Source of the DNA: an uncultured Elusimicrobia bacterium
GTDB lineage: Bacteria; Elusimicrobiota; Elusimicrobia; Elusimicrobiales; UBA9959
DNA length: 64,000 nt
Direction of reading: 5' to 3'
Assembly: GCA_903879915.1 (NCBI GenBank)
Contig: CAIRNJ010000077.1
Coordinates: 1-64,000, forward strand
Shown here: positions 52,589-63,180 of the stretch, in pieces
How the letters are laid out: the number at the start of each line of letters is the position of its first letter
Position numbering within the stretch: position 1 is the first letter of the stretch
The notes under the pieces: model-generated
What the model was told of the DNA's origin: nothing
The model's database searches: none
Seen by the model: the letters and a program-made list of their open reading frames with translations, nothing else
Position numbers and translations under genes: made by a program

Positions 52589-53314
52589 TCAGGGGTTCAG
52601 GGAATAATTGCCGTCGTGCCCGGTCAGGAAATCGCGCGGGGCGCGGCGGAACACCAGGTTCCTTTCGGCCGCGGGCGCGCCCACCTTTTTCAGCACGTCC
52701 AGCTGGAAAGCCGAGGCGCGGTCCTCCATGTCGAGTATTGAATCCAGGCCTTTATAATCGAAGCGCATCGGGTTTATGTCCAGCCGCCGCTCGTCCTTCT
52801 GGCCCGGCAGCGGCGGCGCCTTGAGCGCTTTTTTTCGCCCTTTCATGGTGTACCACGCGTGCCAGGCCTGGTGGGCTATGATGCCGGCGCACCAGGTATG
52901 CGACCTGAACGCGTGGTCGGTGGAGAGCGCGGCCACGGGCCGCCCTTCGTCCATGTAAAAATCGGTCTTGTTCTCGTTCCTTATCACGTAAAGCGAATTC
53001 TTAAGGAAAAGGAAAGTGTCGCGGTCGGCCAGCCAGACCAGCTTAAGCGCCTGGGTCACCTGGCTGACGAACTCCGGGGGGCCTTTTATCTCAAGCGTCA
53101 GGGAAGGCATTTCGGCGCCGGGCGGCGGCGCAGGCTTTGCGGCCGCGGCCGCCGCCGGGCCGCTGCCCGGAATATACGGCACGGGCCGCTCGCCCGCTTC
53201 CGGAAGCTGCTGCCTGGCAAGGAAATACCAGACCCCCGCCCCCACCAGCAGCAGGGGCAGGAAAGCCAGCACTTTTATGGCGCCGGAAACTCTTTTATGC
53301 GCTGTTTCTTCCAT
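52589..53314 (-). CDS. Membrane-anchored protein with degenerate zincin-like motif
   Basis: A 241-residue protein with one N-terminal membrane helix (VLAFLPLLLVGAGVWYFLA), a Pro/Ala linker, then a globular domain. In the latter, IIAHQAWHAWYTMKGRK and, about 45 residues on, EDRASAFQLDVLKKVGA resemble the HExxH and third-ligand Glu helices of small zincin-like bacterial proteins (HEARH ... ExxAxxFQ). The catalytic Glu is replaced by Gln (HQAWH), which should abolish hydrolysis. It could be an inactive binding homologue. It is followed by dusB after 4 nt. The family is not known to me. Confidence 0.6.
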   Translation of the reverse strand: MEETAHKRVSGAIKVLAFLPLLLVGAGVWYFLARQQLPEAGERPVPYIPGSGPAAAAAAKPAPPPGAEMPSLTLEIKGPPEFVSQVTQALKLVWLADRDTFLFLKNSLYVIRNENKTDFYMDEGRPVAALSTDHAFRSHTWCAGIIAHQAWHAWYTMKGRKKALKAPPLPGQKDERRLDINPMRFDYKGLDSILDMEDRASAFQLDVLKKVGAPAAERNLVFRRAPRDFLTGHDGNYSLNP

Positions 53315-53353
53315 GACGGCTGGACCGGCCGGAGCCGGTGCTGGGGCCGGCGG

Positions 53354-53755
53354 TTACTTCAGGGCTTTCAGGTACGACTTGTAGAAAGCCTGCAGTTCGC
53401 TGTCGGGGTTCTGGAATTCGAGGACGTGCTTCTTGCAGCCGCGGCGCGAGCAGATCTGCACCTGGCCGCCGGCCTTAAGTTCAAAAGCTATCATCTGCGA
53501 ATTGCAGGCGTCGCACCTGCGGGTGCTCTTCAGGTCGGCGTTGCAGTGCGGGCAGCGGAAGCCGGCCACTTTGCCGACGGGGATGGGCAGTTCGGTCTCG
53601 ATCTTGTAGCTGCCGTAAAGGGAGCTCATGTAGAGAGGGGCGTGTTTGCCGGCGTAGGTCAGGTTGACCTCTATGGAAGACGCATTATCCAGCTTCTTGG
53701 CGGGATTGATCAGGGATTTGCCGCAATGCGGGCATTTTACGAGAACGTTTACCAT
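53354..53755 (-). CDS. Zinc-ribbon protein of unknown function
   Basis: A 133-residue cytoplasmic protein with an N-terminal CPHCGKS knuckle, a middle stretch of about 50 residues, then CPHCNAD, CDACNSQ and a final CSRRGCKK set, enough for two zinc ribbons. The middle reads IEVNLTYAGKHAPLYMSSLY, which does not match a family I know. The C-terminal QNPDSELQAFYKSYLKALK is helical. The ATG has GGAGG 6 nt upstream. It sits between the MacAB genes and the membrane-anchored gene, all on the same strand. Confidence 0.7.
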   Translation of the reverse strand: MVNVLVKCPHCGKSLINPAKKLDNASSIEVNLTYAGKHAPLYMSSLYGSYKIETELPIPVGKVAGFRCPHCNADLKSTRRCDACNSQMIAFELKAGGQVQICSRRGCKKHVLEFQNPDSELQAFYKSYLKALK

Positions 53756-53857
53756 AGGAACCTCCAGAAAAAAACAGCTAGACTGCCGGCGGGAATTCAG
53801 CCCGGCTGCCAGGCAAGAGCGCCGCCCGGCAAGTATACAATGATATCAAATTATTGT

Positions 53858-55807
<1,950 letters not shown>

Positions 55808-55861
55808 AAAAATCTTTCCCCGCGGCCCTTCTTCCCTTTGCGTCAGCTTTAAGCCTTTCTT

Positions 55862-56842
55862 CTAGTGTCCGCCCATCGCCCTCTGGGCGCCGCGCGGGAC
55901 GTTCGGCCGGCTGGGCATCAGCGGGTTCTTGCCGGAAGAATCCACCTGCGCCGTATATCTTTTCCTCTCGTAGTACACCGTCTGGCCTTCCTGCAGCCCC
56001 GAAACTATCTCCACCTGGTCGCCCTCGTTCTGGCCGGTCACTACCATCGTATAGACCGGAACGCCGTCCTTCAGTTCCGTTATCACCGCCGTCTCGCCCT
56101 GCGGGTTGGTGGTGACCGCCATGGCCGGCAGCAGCAGGATATCCTTGCGCTCCGCGATGGTTATTTTTATGTTGGCGGTCATCTGCGAACGGAAGAAAGC
56201 CGGCACGCTCTCCGGGCGTATTTTCACGGTATAGGTGACCACGTTGCTCTTGGTGGTGCCCTCGTCGAGGATCTTGAAGACCGTGCCGCGCACCGTTTTG
56301 TCCGGGTAGGCATCCAGCACTATGGCGGCCTTCTGGCCCGGCTTCACCCTGCCCACGTCCGACTCGTCGAGGCTGGCGGCTATCAGCAGCTTGTCGGAGA
56401 TGGCGAACAGCACGGTGCCGGCGCCCACGGTCTGGCCCTCCACCACGTTCCTGAGGATCAGCGTGCCGCTGATCGGGGAGATGATCTTGATGGGCTTGTA
56501 GGTCTCTTTCCACTGGCTGTACTGCGCGTCGCCCGCGGAGCGCGCGGCGTCGAGAATGGCCACCCGGTCGGAGGAGCTCATCAGCGCCAGCACCTCTCCG
56601 GCTTTTATCTTGTCTCCTTCCTCCACCAGGATCTCCTCGATGCGGCCCGAGGCGGAGGGCTGTATCTCCACGCGGTTCTCGGGCGCTATCACGCCGGTGG
56701 TGTCCACCACCTCGGAAAGGTCCTTGAACTCCGCCAGCACGCTGGTATATTTAGGCTTGGAGTTCCCGTTCTGTTTTGTATAGAAGTACCAGCCGCCGCC
56801 GGCCAGCGCCGCGATGACAAGGATGACGATGAATTTTTTCAT
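55862..56842 (-). CDS. macA: Periplasmic adaptor of the MacAB-TolC-like exporter
   Basis: A 326-residue membrane-fusion protein. One N-terminal anchor (IVILVIAALAGGGWYFYT), a lipoyl-like half (GRIEEILVEEGDKIKAGEVL and ISPISGTLILRNVVEGQTV), a beta-barrel domain (VKPGQKAAIVLDAYPDKTV) and a membrane-proximal domain (TGQNEGDQVEIVSGLQEGQTV), in the HlyD/MacA order. The helical hairpin between the lipoyl halves is short. It links MacB to the outer-membrane channel. The start is 5 nt after the tolC stop codon, and macB follows after 54 nt. Confidence 0.92.
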   Translation of the reverse strand: MKKFIVILVIAALAGGGWYFYTKQNGNSKPKYTSVLAEFKDLSEVVDTTGVIAPENRVEIQPSASGRIEEILVEEGDKIKAGEVLALMSSSDRVAILDAARSAGDAQYSQWKETYKPIKIISPISGTLILRNVVEGQTVGAGTVLFAISDKLLIAASLDESDVGRVKPGQKAAIVLDAYPDKTVRGTVFKILDEGTTKSNVVTYTVKIRPESVPAFFRSQMTANIKITIAERKDILLLPAMAVTTNPQGETAVITELKDGVPVYTMVVTGQNEGDQVEIVSGLQEGQTVYYERKRYTAQVDSSGKNPLMPSRPNVPRGAQRAMGGH

Positions 56843-56847
56843 ATTGT

Positions 56848-58107
56848 TTATTCCTCTATGCCCACGCCCAGCAGCTGCTCCAGCGCCAGCTTGCGGCTGT
56901 GGGCCGTGCGGGCGTAATTAAGCTGGTTCAGGTCCGAATCCACGAAGTTCTGTTCCACGTTCTCCAGGTCTATGAAGCTTATCTTGCCGGCCATGTATTT
57001 TATCTGGGCTTCCTTGAAGCGCTCTTCGTTGGCGCGCAGCAGGGAAACGCTGGCCAGCGCCGTTTCGGCGGCGCTCAGGTAATCGTCGTAGCCGGAGCGC
57101 AGCGAGGCGGCCAGCGCTATCCGCGCGGCCTTGAATTTCTCTTCGGCGGCGGTCAGCGACCGCTTCGCGGCGGCCAGCGCGTTGAAGTAGCGCGTGGGCC
57201 CGCCGGAAAAAATGGGGAGGTTCAGGCTGAGCCCCAGCGACCAGTTGGGCTTGCCCGGGAATTCGCTGGCGCCGCTCCAGCTGTAGCCCTGGCTGGCGCT
57301 GAGCGTGGGATAGGCGTCGTAGCGGGCGGAGCTGGTCTTCTCTTTCGCCGACTCCAGCGTTTTTTTGGCCGAGACTATCCCGGGGGACTTTTCCAGCGCC
57401 TGGCTGACGAGCGCCTCGTCCAGCGCGAAGACCGGCACGGTTATGTCTCCCAGCGCCGTTACCTGCGCCGCGCCTTCCAGGCCGATGGCTTCGAGCAGGG
57501 CGCGCTGCGCCGTGGCCACCTGGCGTTCGGCTTTTTTTACCGCCACGGCGGAGTTCTCCGCCAGCGCCTCGGTGTACAGCGCGTTGCCGTTGGACTCCAT
57601 GCCGCTTTCATACTTCAGCCTGATGAGCTTGGCGTTCTCCTGGCGGATGCTGAGGATCTTCTTCTGCACCTCTATCCCTTTCTGGGCGAACAGCAAATCC
57701 GCGAAAGCCCCGGCCAGCGTCTGCCTGGCCGAAGCGGAGGCGGAGAGATAGTCGGCCTCCGCCTTATCCCTGGCGATGCGGCTGGTCTTGACGCCGGAGA
57801 ACGTGCCCAGGTTCAGCAGGTCTTCGGAAGCCCTGACGGAGGCGCTCCAGCTGCCGGCATCGTCCCCGCGGCCTTTCGAGACGCCGTTGGACAGGCTGAT
57901 CTTGGGCATATAGGCGTTGAGCTCGGCCTGGTAACTGAACCCGGCCTGTTCCATGGAGGCGCGCGCGGCTTTCACCGCGGGGTTGTGCTCTACGGCCAGG
58001 CGCCTGGCCTCGTCCCAACTGAGCGCGAGCGGCTGCTGCTGCGCGGCCGCCGGGCCGGCCAGCAGCAGGACCAAAGGCAGTAAGAGGAGTTTTTTATTAA
58101 TGGTCAT
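56848..58107 (-). CDS. tolC: TolC-family outer membrane efflux protein
   Basis: A 419-residue outer-membrane channel subunit. The signal peptide is in MTINKKLLLLPLVLLLAGPA, followed by two homologous OEP repeats with long coiled helices (QTLAGAFADLLFAQKGIEVQ; AASLRSGYDDYLSAAETAL) and the conserved NLPIFSGGPTRYF at the second-repeat strand. An in-frame TTG at 58140 would add 11 odd residues and is rejected. The trimer would take cargo from MacAB across the outer membrane. It is the first gene of the macAB unit and is evidence for an outer membrane. Confidence 0.93.
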   Translation of the reverse strand: MTINKKLLLLPLVLLLAGPAAAQQQPLALSWDEARRLAVEHNPAVKAARASMEQAGFSYQAELNAYMPKISLSNGVSKGRGDDAGSWSASVRASEDLLNLGTFSGVKTSRIARDKAEADYLSASASARQTLAGAFADLLFAQKGIEVQKKILSIRQENAKLIRLKYESGMESNGNALYTEALAENSAVAVKKAERQVATAQRALLEAIGLEGAAQVTALGDITVPVFALDEALVSQALEKSPGIVSAKKTLESAKEKTSSARYDAYPTLSASQGYSWSGASEFPGKPNWSLGLSLNLPIFSGGPTRYFNALAAAKRSLTAAEEKFKAARIALAASLRSGYDDYLSAAETALASVSLLRANEERFKEAQIKYMAGKISFIDLENVEQNFVDSDLNQLNYARTAHSRKLALEQLLGVGIEE

Positions 58108-58220
58108 ATGTGTATGAAATAAGTGCGTTCCACAGTACAACGCGCGGGTGCCCGGTTTTATTGCATTGGATTTTACCGACCGGTAGATAAATTATACAGG
58201 CGGCCGCTGCGGGTTGTCAA

Positions 58221-58253
58221 CAAAAAGGCCCGCCAGCCGGGGCCGGCGGGCCT
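58221..58253 (-). terminator. Terminator of the oxidoreductase operon
   Basis: AGGCCCGCC pairs with GGCGGGCCT around a GC-rich loop; on the minus strand it lies about 17 nt after the stop codon of the FAD gene and is followed by TTTTTG. Confidence 0.8.
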
Positions 58254-58270
58254 AGCCGGGGCGGCCCGGG

Positions 58271-59425
58271 CTACTTCAGTTTTTCCTGGCCGGTGAAGCT
58301 GCGGTCCAGCCTGAAGCCGGCCAGCATTTCCTTCTCGTCGGCGGAGGGGGAGCCGGCTATGTGCGCGGCTATAGCTTCGCCCAGCCCCGGCCCCAGCATG
58401 AAGCCCTGGCCGCACATGCCCACCGCCAGCACGTACCCTTTCAGGGCGGCGGGGAAATCCACCACCGGGAAGCCGTCTGGCGTCATGGGGTAAAGCCCGC
58501 GCCAGGTGCGCCGCACCTTCAGCGTGGCCAGCCCGGGCATCAGCGAGATCATCCGGCGCGAGATCTCCGGCAGGAACTCCGAGGTGGAGCGCCGGTCATG
58601 GCCCCAGACGGGCGGCTGCGGGGTGAGGCAGAACACTATCTGGCCTTCCCAGTTCTGGTAGAAATAATAGTTCTTGGACTTGTCGCCGGGGCGGATGTCC
58701 ACCACCATCGGCTCGAAGAAGCGCTCGGCCGGTTCGGTAATGCCGGCCTCGTGGCAGTCCGGGTTCACCGGCACTTTTACGCCGGCCAGGTCCGAGACCC
58801 CGGCGGCCTCGGCGCCGGCCGCGTTCACCACCCAGGGCGCGTAATACCGGCCCTGCGGGGTCAGCACGCCTTTTACCTGCCCGCCTTCCCTGAAGATCTC
58901 CTTCACCGGCTCATTGAAGCGGAACCCGGCGCCCAGCCTGGCCGCGCGCCGGAAGAAAGCGTTCAGGCTCAACAGCGGCGAGGCCGACCCGTCGTCGGGC
59001 GACCAGGTGCCGCCGCGCAGGTCCTTGGCGGCGATGCCCGGCACCAGCGCGCGCACCTTGTCCGCGCCTATCCAGTCTATGTTCAGGCCGAAGCCGCGCT
59101 GTATCTTGAGCAGTTCCCGCAGCACCGCCTCGTCGCTTTCGGTGTACACCGGGAACAGGTAGCCGCCTTTTATCCAGCCTATGTCGTCGCCGTGCTTCTT
59201 GTGCCAGGTGGCGAAGATCTCGAGGCTGCGCAGGCAGGTCTTTATTTTGGAGCCGTCGGAATGCGTGGCGCGCACGCCGCCTATGGCGCATTTGTTCTGC
59301 CCCTGCCCGGGGGAGGGGGCCGCCTCCAGCACCAGGACCTTCTTTTTCCGCTCCGCCAGCGCCATGGCCAGCGGCGTGCCGATGCTGCCCGCGCCTATGA
59401 TGATAACGTCGTAGTTGTTTTCCAT
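58271..59425 (-). CDS. FAD-dependent oxidoreductase of the DAO/sarcosine-oxidase beta family
   Basis: A 384-residue flavoprotein with the dinucleotide-binding motif DVIIIGAGSIGTPLAMAL at the start, EAAPSPGQGQNKCAIGGVRA, then a substrate-binding DAO domain and the C-terminal FAD contact VGMCGQGFMLGPGLGEAIA. It resembles the beta subunits of heteromeric glycine/sarcosine oxidase, D-nopaline/octopine oxidase, hydrogen-cyanide synthase HcnC and archaeal dye-linked L-proline dehydrogenase. AAGGATAT precedes the ATG; an in-frame start at 59479 overlaps the upstream gene and is rejected. The partner gene ends 8 nt upstream, so the two encode one complex. The amine or imino-acid substrate cannot be named. 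Confidence 0.85.
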   Translation of the reverse strand: MENNYDVIIIGAGSIGTPLAMALAERKKKVLVLEAAPSPGQGQNKCAIGGVRATHSDGSKIKTCLRSLEIFATWHKKHGDDIGWIKGGYLFPVYTESDEAVLRELLKIQRGFGLNIDWIGADKVRALVPGIAAKDLRGGTWSPDDGSASPLLSLNAFFRRAARLGAGFRFNEPVKEIFREGGQVKGVLTPQGRYYAPWVVNAAGAEAAGVSDLAGVKVPVNPDCHEAGITEPAERFFEPMVVDIRPGDKSKNYYFYQNWEGQIVFCLTPQPPVWGHDRRSTSEFLPEISRRMISLMPGLATLKVRRTWRGLYPMTPDGFPVVDFPAALKGYVLAVGMCGQGFMLGPGLGEAIAAHIAGSPSADEKEMLAGFRLDRSFTGQEKLK

Positions 59426-59433
59426 AAATATCC

Positions 59434-61530
59434 TTAGAACCCGCTCCAGCTGGCTTTTTCGTCGGCTTCCGTGCGGCATTTTACGTTGGTGAAAGCGCCC
59501 AGCGGCGCCTCCACGAACAGCGGCCGCCGGGTGAAGCCCGTGACCTCTTTAAGGTCCACGCCCTCGCTCCTGAAGACGTTGAGCAGCAGCGTCGAGCAGG
59601 TCTTGGACCCGCAGGCGCCCATGCCGGCGCGCGTGACCGCTTTCAGCTGGTTGAGGTCGCGCATGCCGCCGCGGATGGCCGCGCGGATCTCGCCAAGGCT
59701 CACGCGCTCGCAGCGGCAGATGATGGTCTCGTCGTCGGCACGGGCCAGGTCCGCGGCGGCCTTCACGCCCTCTTCGGCGGGATAAAGCTTCAGCGAAGCG
59801 GCCAGGTCGGCCACCCCGGGCGCAGTCTTTACGATGACGATCAGCGTGTTCTCCGCCTTGAAATCCTTCACGTCCAGCACCTCGGCCTCGCCGAGGTCGG
59901 CGCCTTCCCAGCCGGCCAGGCGCACTTTGTCGCCTTTCTTCACCAGGCCGCGGCCGATCTCGAAAGGCAGCGCCACCGTCGGGTTGGCGGCGTCCTTGCG
60001 GTAATCCACCAGGGTCACGGCCAGCCCCGGGCAGATCAGCAGGCATTTGAAGCAGCCGATGCAGTCCCCGGCGAACTGCGGCACGTTCATGATGCTGTCG
60101 CCGGAAAGCTTTATGGACTTCTTGGGACAGACGGTGACGCAGGGGTTGCAGGGGATCTCCTGCCGGCAGTGCAGCACGGGGTAGACCGGCTTGGCATGGT
60201 TCTTCGCCTCGGGGGCTTTAGTGGCGCCCGGCCTGGACTTGAGCACTTCCAGCCTGTCGAACCAGAACTCGGGCACCGGGGCGGCCATCACGCCCAGGCT
60301 TTTGAGCACCTTGTGCGCGGTTATCTTGCCGCTGAACATGGCGGCCGAGGCTTCGGCTATCTCTTCGGCGTCGCCGCAGACGAAGGACTCCATGCCGGCC
60401 TCGCGGGCCTGCGCGTGGAACTCGTCCACCGAGCTCAGGCCTACGGCTATCAGCAGCGTGTCGGCCTGGAAATTCTTTTCGGTGCCCGGCACCGCCTTGA
60501 ACTTCTCGTCCACGGCGGCGATAGTTACCGTCTCAAGTTCGTTCTTGCCGGCGGCGCGGACTATAGTGTGGCGGGTGTACACCGGCACGCCCAGGCGCTT
60601 AATTTTGTCGGCGTGCACTTTATAGCCGCCGCATTCGGGCAGGGCCTCTATCAGCCCCACCACCTGAATGCCGGCCTGCAGCGCGTGATAGGCCGCTATC
60701 AGCCCCACGTTGCCGCCGCCCACGATGAACAGCCTTTTGGCGGGCCGTACCAGGTCGCGGTTTACCAGCGTCTGGAAAGCGCCGGCGCCGTAAACCCCGG
60801 GCAGCGTGTTGCCGGGGAAAGCCAGGCTTTTTTCACGCGCGCCGGTGGCGCTGATCACCGCTTTGGGGCGGATGAGGTAATACCGGCCGCCGCGCAATAC
60901 GCCGGCTTTCTTATCCGAGAAAATGGCCAGGCAGGTGGCGTCGGACCACACCTTCACCGAAGGGTATTCCCTGAGCTGCACTTCCAGTTTTTCGGCTATG
61001 TCGATGCCGCGGGTACCGGCGTAGCAGTCTTCCACCGAGCCGAAGAACTTATGCGTCTGCAGCACCAGCTTGCCGCCGAAACTGGCCTTGTCGTCTATGA
61101 TCAAAGTATTCACGCCGAGCTTGCCGAGCTCCGCCGCCGCGGCCAGGCCCGAGGGGCCGCCGCCTATTATCAGCACGTCCGCGTCCAGCTCTTCGGGCCG
61201 GCCGAACTCGGACACGCAGGCCGTGCGCGGCAGCACGGCCGCGCCGCGCAGCGTGGCCACTTTCATGCCTTCGCGCACCGGCGTTATGCAGGATTTCACG
61301 GTGAGCCCGTCGGCTATCACCGAGCACTGCGCGCACTGGCCGTTGGCGCAGAAGATGCCCTGCGGACTGGAATCTTTTTTGTTATGGCTGAAGATCTTTA
61401 TGCCGTTGGCGTACAGCGCGCTGGAAATGACCTCGCCCTCCAGCGCCTGGCAGGGAGCGCCGTCGAAAGTGAAGCCTATGGTCTTGCGTTCCTCCGGCTG
61501 GAGTACGGGGTGGTCCTTGATTCTTTCCAT
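59434..61530 (-). CDS. Fused iron-sulfur flavoprotein subunit (HcnA/HcnB-like with ferredoxin and BFD domains)
   Basis: A 698-residue electron-transfer subunit joining four modules that are separate chains in related enzymes. Residues 20-105 are a [2Fe-2S] domain with CANGQCAQCSV and later SCITPV; 117-430 an FAD/NAD pyridine-nucleotide-disulfide-like domain (DVLIIGGGPSGLAAAAEL, FIVGGGNVGLIAAYHAL); 455-510 a two-[4Fe-4S] ferredoxin (CNPCVTVCP and CIGCFKCLLICP); about 605-670 a BFD-like [2Fe-2S] domain (IICRCERV, MGACGSKTCS). Order and partner resemble glycine/sarcosine/proline dehydrogenase alpha-gamma-delta subunits. It would take electrons from the DAO subunit. AAGGAGC precedes the ATG. Confidence 0.87.
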   Translation of the reverse strand: MERIKDHPVLQPEERKTIGFTFDGAPCQALEGEVISSALYANGIKIFSHNKKDSSPQGIFCANGQCAQCSVIADGLTVKSCITPVREGMKVATLRGAAVLPRTACVSEFGRPEELDADVLIIGGGPSGLAAAAELGKLGVNTLIIDDKASFGGKLVLQTHKFFGSVEDCYAGTRGIDIAEKLEVQLREYPSVKVWSDATCLAIFSDKKAGVLRGGRYYLIRPKAVISATGAREKSLAFPGNTLPGVYGAGAFQTLVNRDLVRPAKRLFIVGGGNVGLIAAYHALQAGIQVVGLIEALPECGGYKVHADKIKRLGVPVYTRHTIVRAAGKNELETVTIAAVDEKFKAVPGTEKNFQADTLLIAVGLSSVDEFHAQAREAGMESFVCGDAEEIAEASAAMFSGKITAHKVLKSLGVMAAPVPEFWFDRLEVLKSRPGATKAPEAKNHAKPVYPVLHCRQEIPCNPCVTVCPKKSIKLSGDSIMNVPQFAGDCIGCFKCLLICPGLAVTLVDYRKDAANPTVALPFEIGRGLVKKGDKVRLAGWEGADLGEAEVLDVKDFKAENTLIVIVKTAPGVADLAASLKLYPAEEGVKAAADLARADDETIICRCERVSLGEIRAAIRGGMRDLNQLKAVTRAGMGACGSKTCSTLLLNVFRSEGVDLKEVTGFTRRPLFVEAPLGAFTNVKCRTEADEKASWSGF

Positions 61531-61629
61531 GAAAAAGCTCCTTAAGCGGTCTATCCTGCTGCGGCCGGCTTTAACAATGTTACAATAAAAAAAACGCGCG
61601 ATAAAACAGGGGCCTGCGGTTTATTTTGA

Positions 61630-61635
61630 TATAAT
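61630..61635 (+). promoter_or_regulatory. -10 element of the 61670 gene
   Basis: TATAAT in TTTTGATATAATATAGGGG, 34 nt before the start codon; a strong AGGAGGGG ribosome site lies between. No clear -35 hexamer. Confidence 0.5.
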
Positions 61636-61669
61636 ATAGGGGTCGCAGTTATTTCAGGAGGGGAAATTA

Positions 61670-62218
61670 ATGACTAAAAAACTCATAGCAGCCGTAATAT
61701 TCGCTCTTTTTGCCGCCAACGCTTACGCGGCCCAGAAAACGGACCTCAGCTCCATGGATTTCGCGCAGCAGGTGAACGTGCTGTCCGCCGCGGCCAAAGC
61801 CGCCCCGGCCGCCGTCCCGGCCCCCGCGCCGGCCAGGAAGATCACCAGGACCGGCCGCTACGTGCAGGTTTCGGGCTACGTGAACCTTAACGGCAACGGC
61901 TTCATCTCCGGCCCCACCGGCGGCTACACCTCGGTACCGCTCAGCGGCTGGGGCACGTTCAGGGATTCCAGCGGCCAGGTGACCAGCAACAACACCTACA
62001 TCAACGAATACGCTTCCATGTGGATCTACCCCAACCAGTACGTCTTCCAGACCGTCTATGTGAACGTCTACGCGCAGTTCTCCTACAAAGGGAAGCCCGC
62101 GGGTTCCGCCAATATGACCGGCAGCGTGTCGGTTTCCGGCTTCCCGAGCGCCAACTACGTTTCGCTCAACGGCTCAGGCAACCTCAGCGGCTCCGTCTAC
62201 GTTGAAGACGCGGAATAA
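61670..62218 (+). CDS. Exported beta-rich protein of unknown function
   Basis: A 182-residue protein with a signal peptide (MTKKLIAAVIFALFAANAYA) behind AGGAGGGG. The next 40 residues are Ala/Pro-rich (AAAKAAPAAVPAPAPARK), probably a flexible spacer, then a domain rich in Gly/Ser/Thr/Tyr/Asn (GYVNLNGNGFISGPTGGYT, SVSVSGFPSANYVSLNGSG) with alternating hydrophobic pattern, suggesting a beta-solenoid or sandwich. No cysteine in the mature part, no catalytic motif. It has its own promoter and terminator and might be abundant at the cell surface, given its strong ribosome site; this is inference. Confidence 0.75.
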   Translation: MTKKLIAAVIFALFAANAYAAQKTDLSSMDFAQQVNVLSAAAKAAPAAVPAPAPARKITRTGRYVQVSGYVNLNGNGFISGPTGGYTSVPLSGWGTFRDSSGQVTSNNTYINEYASMWIYPNQYVFQTVYVNVYAQFSYKGKPAGSANMTGSVSVSGFPSANYVSLNGSGNLSGSVYVEDAE

Positions 62219-62229
62219 GACCTTGCGGA

Positions 62230-62270
62230 ATTAAAAAGGGCGGCTTTCAAAGGCCGCTCTTTTTATTTTA
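62230..62270 (+). terminator. Terminator of the 61670 gene
   Basis: AAAAAGGGCGGCTTT pairs with AGGCCGCTCTTTTT through two G-T wobbles, followed by ATTTT. It ends directly before the folD start. Confidence 0.8.
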
Positions 62271-62274
62271 AGAT

Positions 62275-63180
62275 ATGACCATGAAAATACTTGAAGGCAA
62301 AACGCTGTCCGCGGAAATACTGGGGGCCCTGCCGGCCCGCATAGACGCCGTAAAGGCCCGGCTGGGGCGGCCGCCCTCGCTGGCGATAGTGAATTATTTC
62401 CCGGATTCGCCTTCGGCCGTATACGTGCGGCGCAAAATAGCCGCCTGCGAAAAACTGGGCATCGCCACCAAGCTTTTCAGCACCGCTCCGGCCGACGGCT
62501 ACCCCGCGTTCAAGACCATGCTGGCGGTGCTGGGCGCCGACCCCGTCTACGACGCGGTTATGGTGGAGCGCCCGCTGCCGGACGGCTACGAGACGCTGGA
62601 GACCTGGGATTCGCTGCCGGCCGCCAAGGACGTGGACGGGCTCTCCTCCCTGAACATGGGCCGCCTGTTCATAACGAAGAAGTTCTCCGAAATAGAGACC
62701 GCCGGCTTTTTCGTGCCCTGCACGGCGCTGGCGGTAATACGCCTGCTGGCCTTCCACGGCATCAAGCCCGCCGGCATGAACATAGCGGTGGCCGGCCGCT
62801 CCTCGGTGGTGGGCAAGCCGCTGGCGCACATGCTTACTTCCCTGGACGCCACGGTGACGCTCTGCCACACCCGCAGCAGGAACATAGCCGGCATTCTGAA
62901 AGCGGCCGACCTGGTGATCAGCGCCGTGGGGCGCGCAGGCTGGCTGACCGGGGACATGCTGGCGCCGGGCGCCACGCTGATAGACGTGGGCACTAATTTC
63001 GACGCCGCCGGCAAGATGTGCGGCGACGCCGACTTCGAAGGGATCAAGGACACCGCGGCGGCCGCTACGCCAGTGCCCGGCGGAGTGGGGCCGGTAACGC
63101 TCGCCTGCCTGCTGGAGGCGTCCGTAAAAGCGGCCGAGCTCGCGCCCAAAACCGAAAAAGGGGAGATAGCACTAACATGA
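62275..63180 (+). CDS. folD: Methylene-THF dehydrogenase/methenyl-THF cyclohydrolase
   Basis: Bifunctional one-carbon enzyme, 301 residues. The substrate-site motif is SAVYVRRKIAACEKLGI with the catalytic Lys, then PLPDGYETLETW and KDVDGLSSLNMGRL (the usual QLPLP is changed to ERPLP). The NADP domain has NIAVAGRSSVVGKPLAHML and ends PVPGGVGPVTLACL. Two ATGs occur at 62275 and 62281; neither has a ribosome site, and the terminator hairpin of the previous gene lies immediately upstream. The next gene's ATG overlaps its stop codon (ATGA). It supplies methylene-THF needed, among others, by PanB. Confidence 0.93.
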   Translation: MTMKILEGKTLSAEILGALPARIDAVKARLGRPPSLAIVNYFPDSPSAVYVRRKIAACEKLGIATKLFSTAPADGYPAFKTMLAVLGADPVYDAVMVERPLPDGYETLETWDSLPAAKDVDGLSSLNMGRLFITKKFSEIETAGFFVPCTALAVIRLLAFHGIKPAGMNIAVAGRSSVVGKPLAHMLTSLDATVTLCHTRSRNIAGILKAADLVISAVGRAGWLTGDMLAPGATLIDVGTNFDAAGKMCGDADFEGIKDTAAAATPVPGGVGPVTLACLLEASVKAAELAPKTEKGEIALT

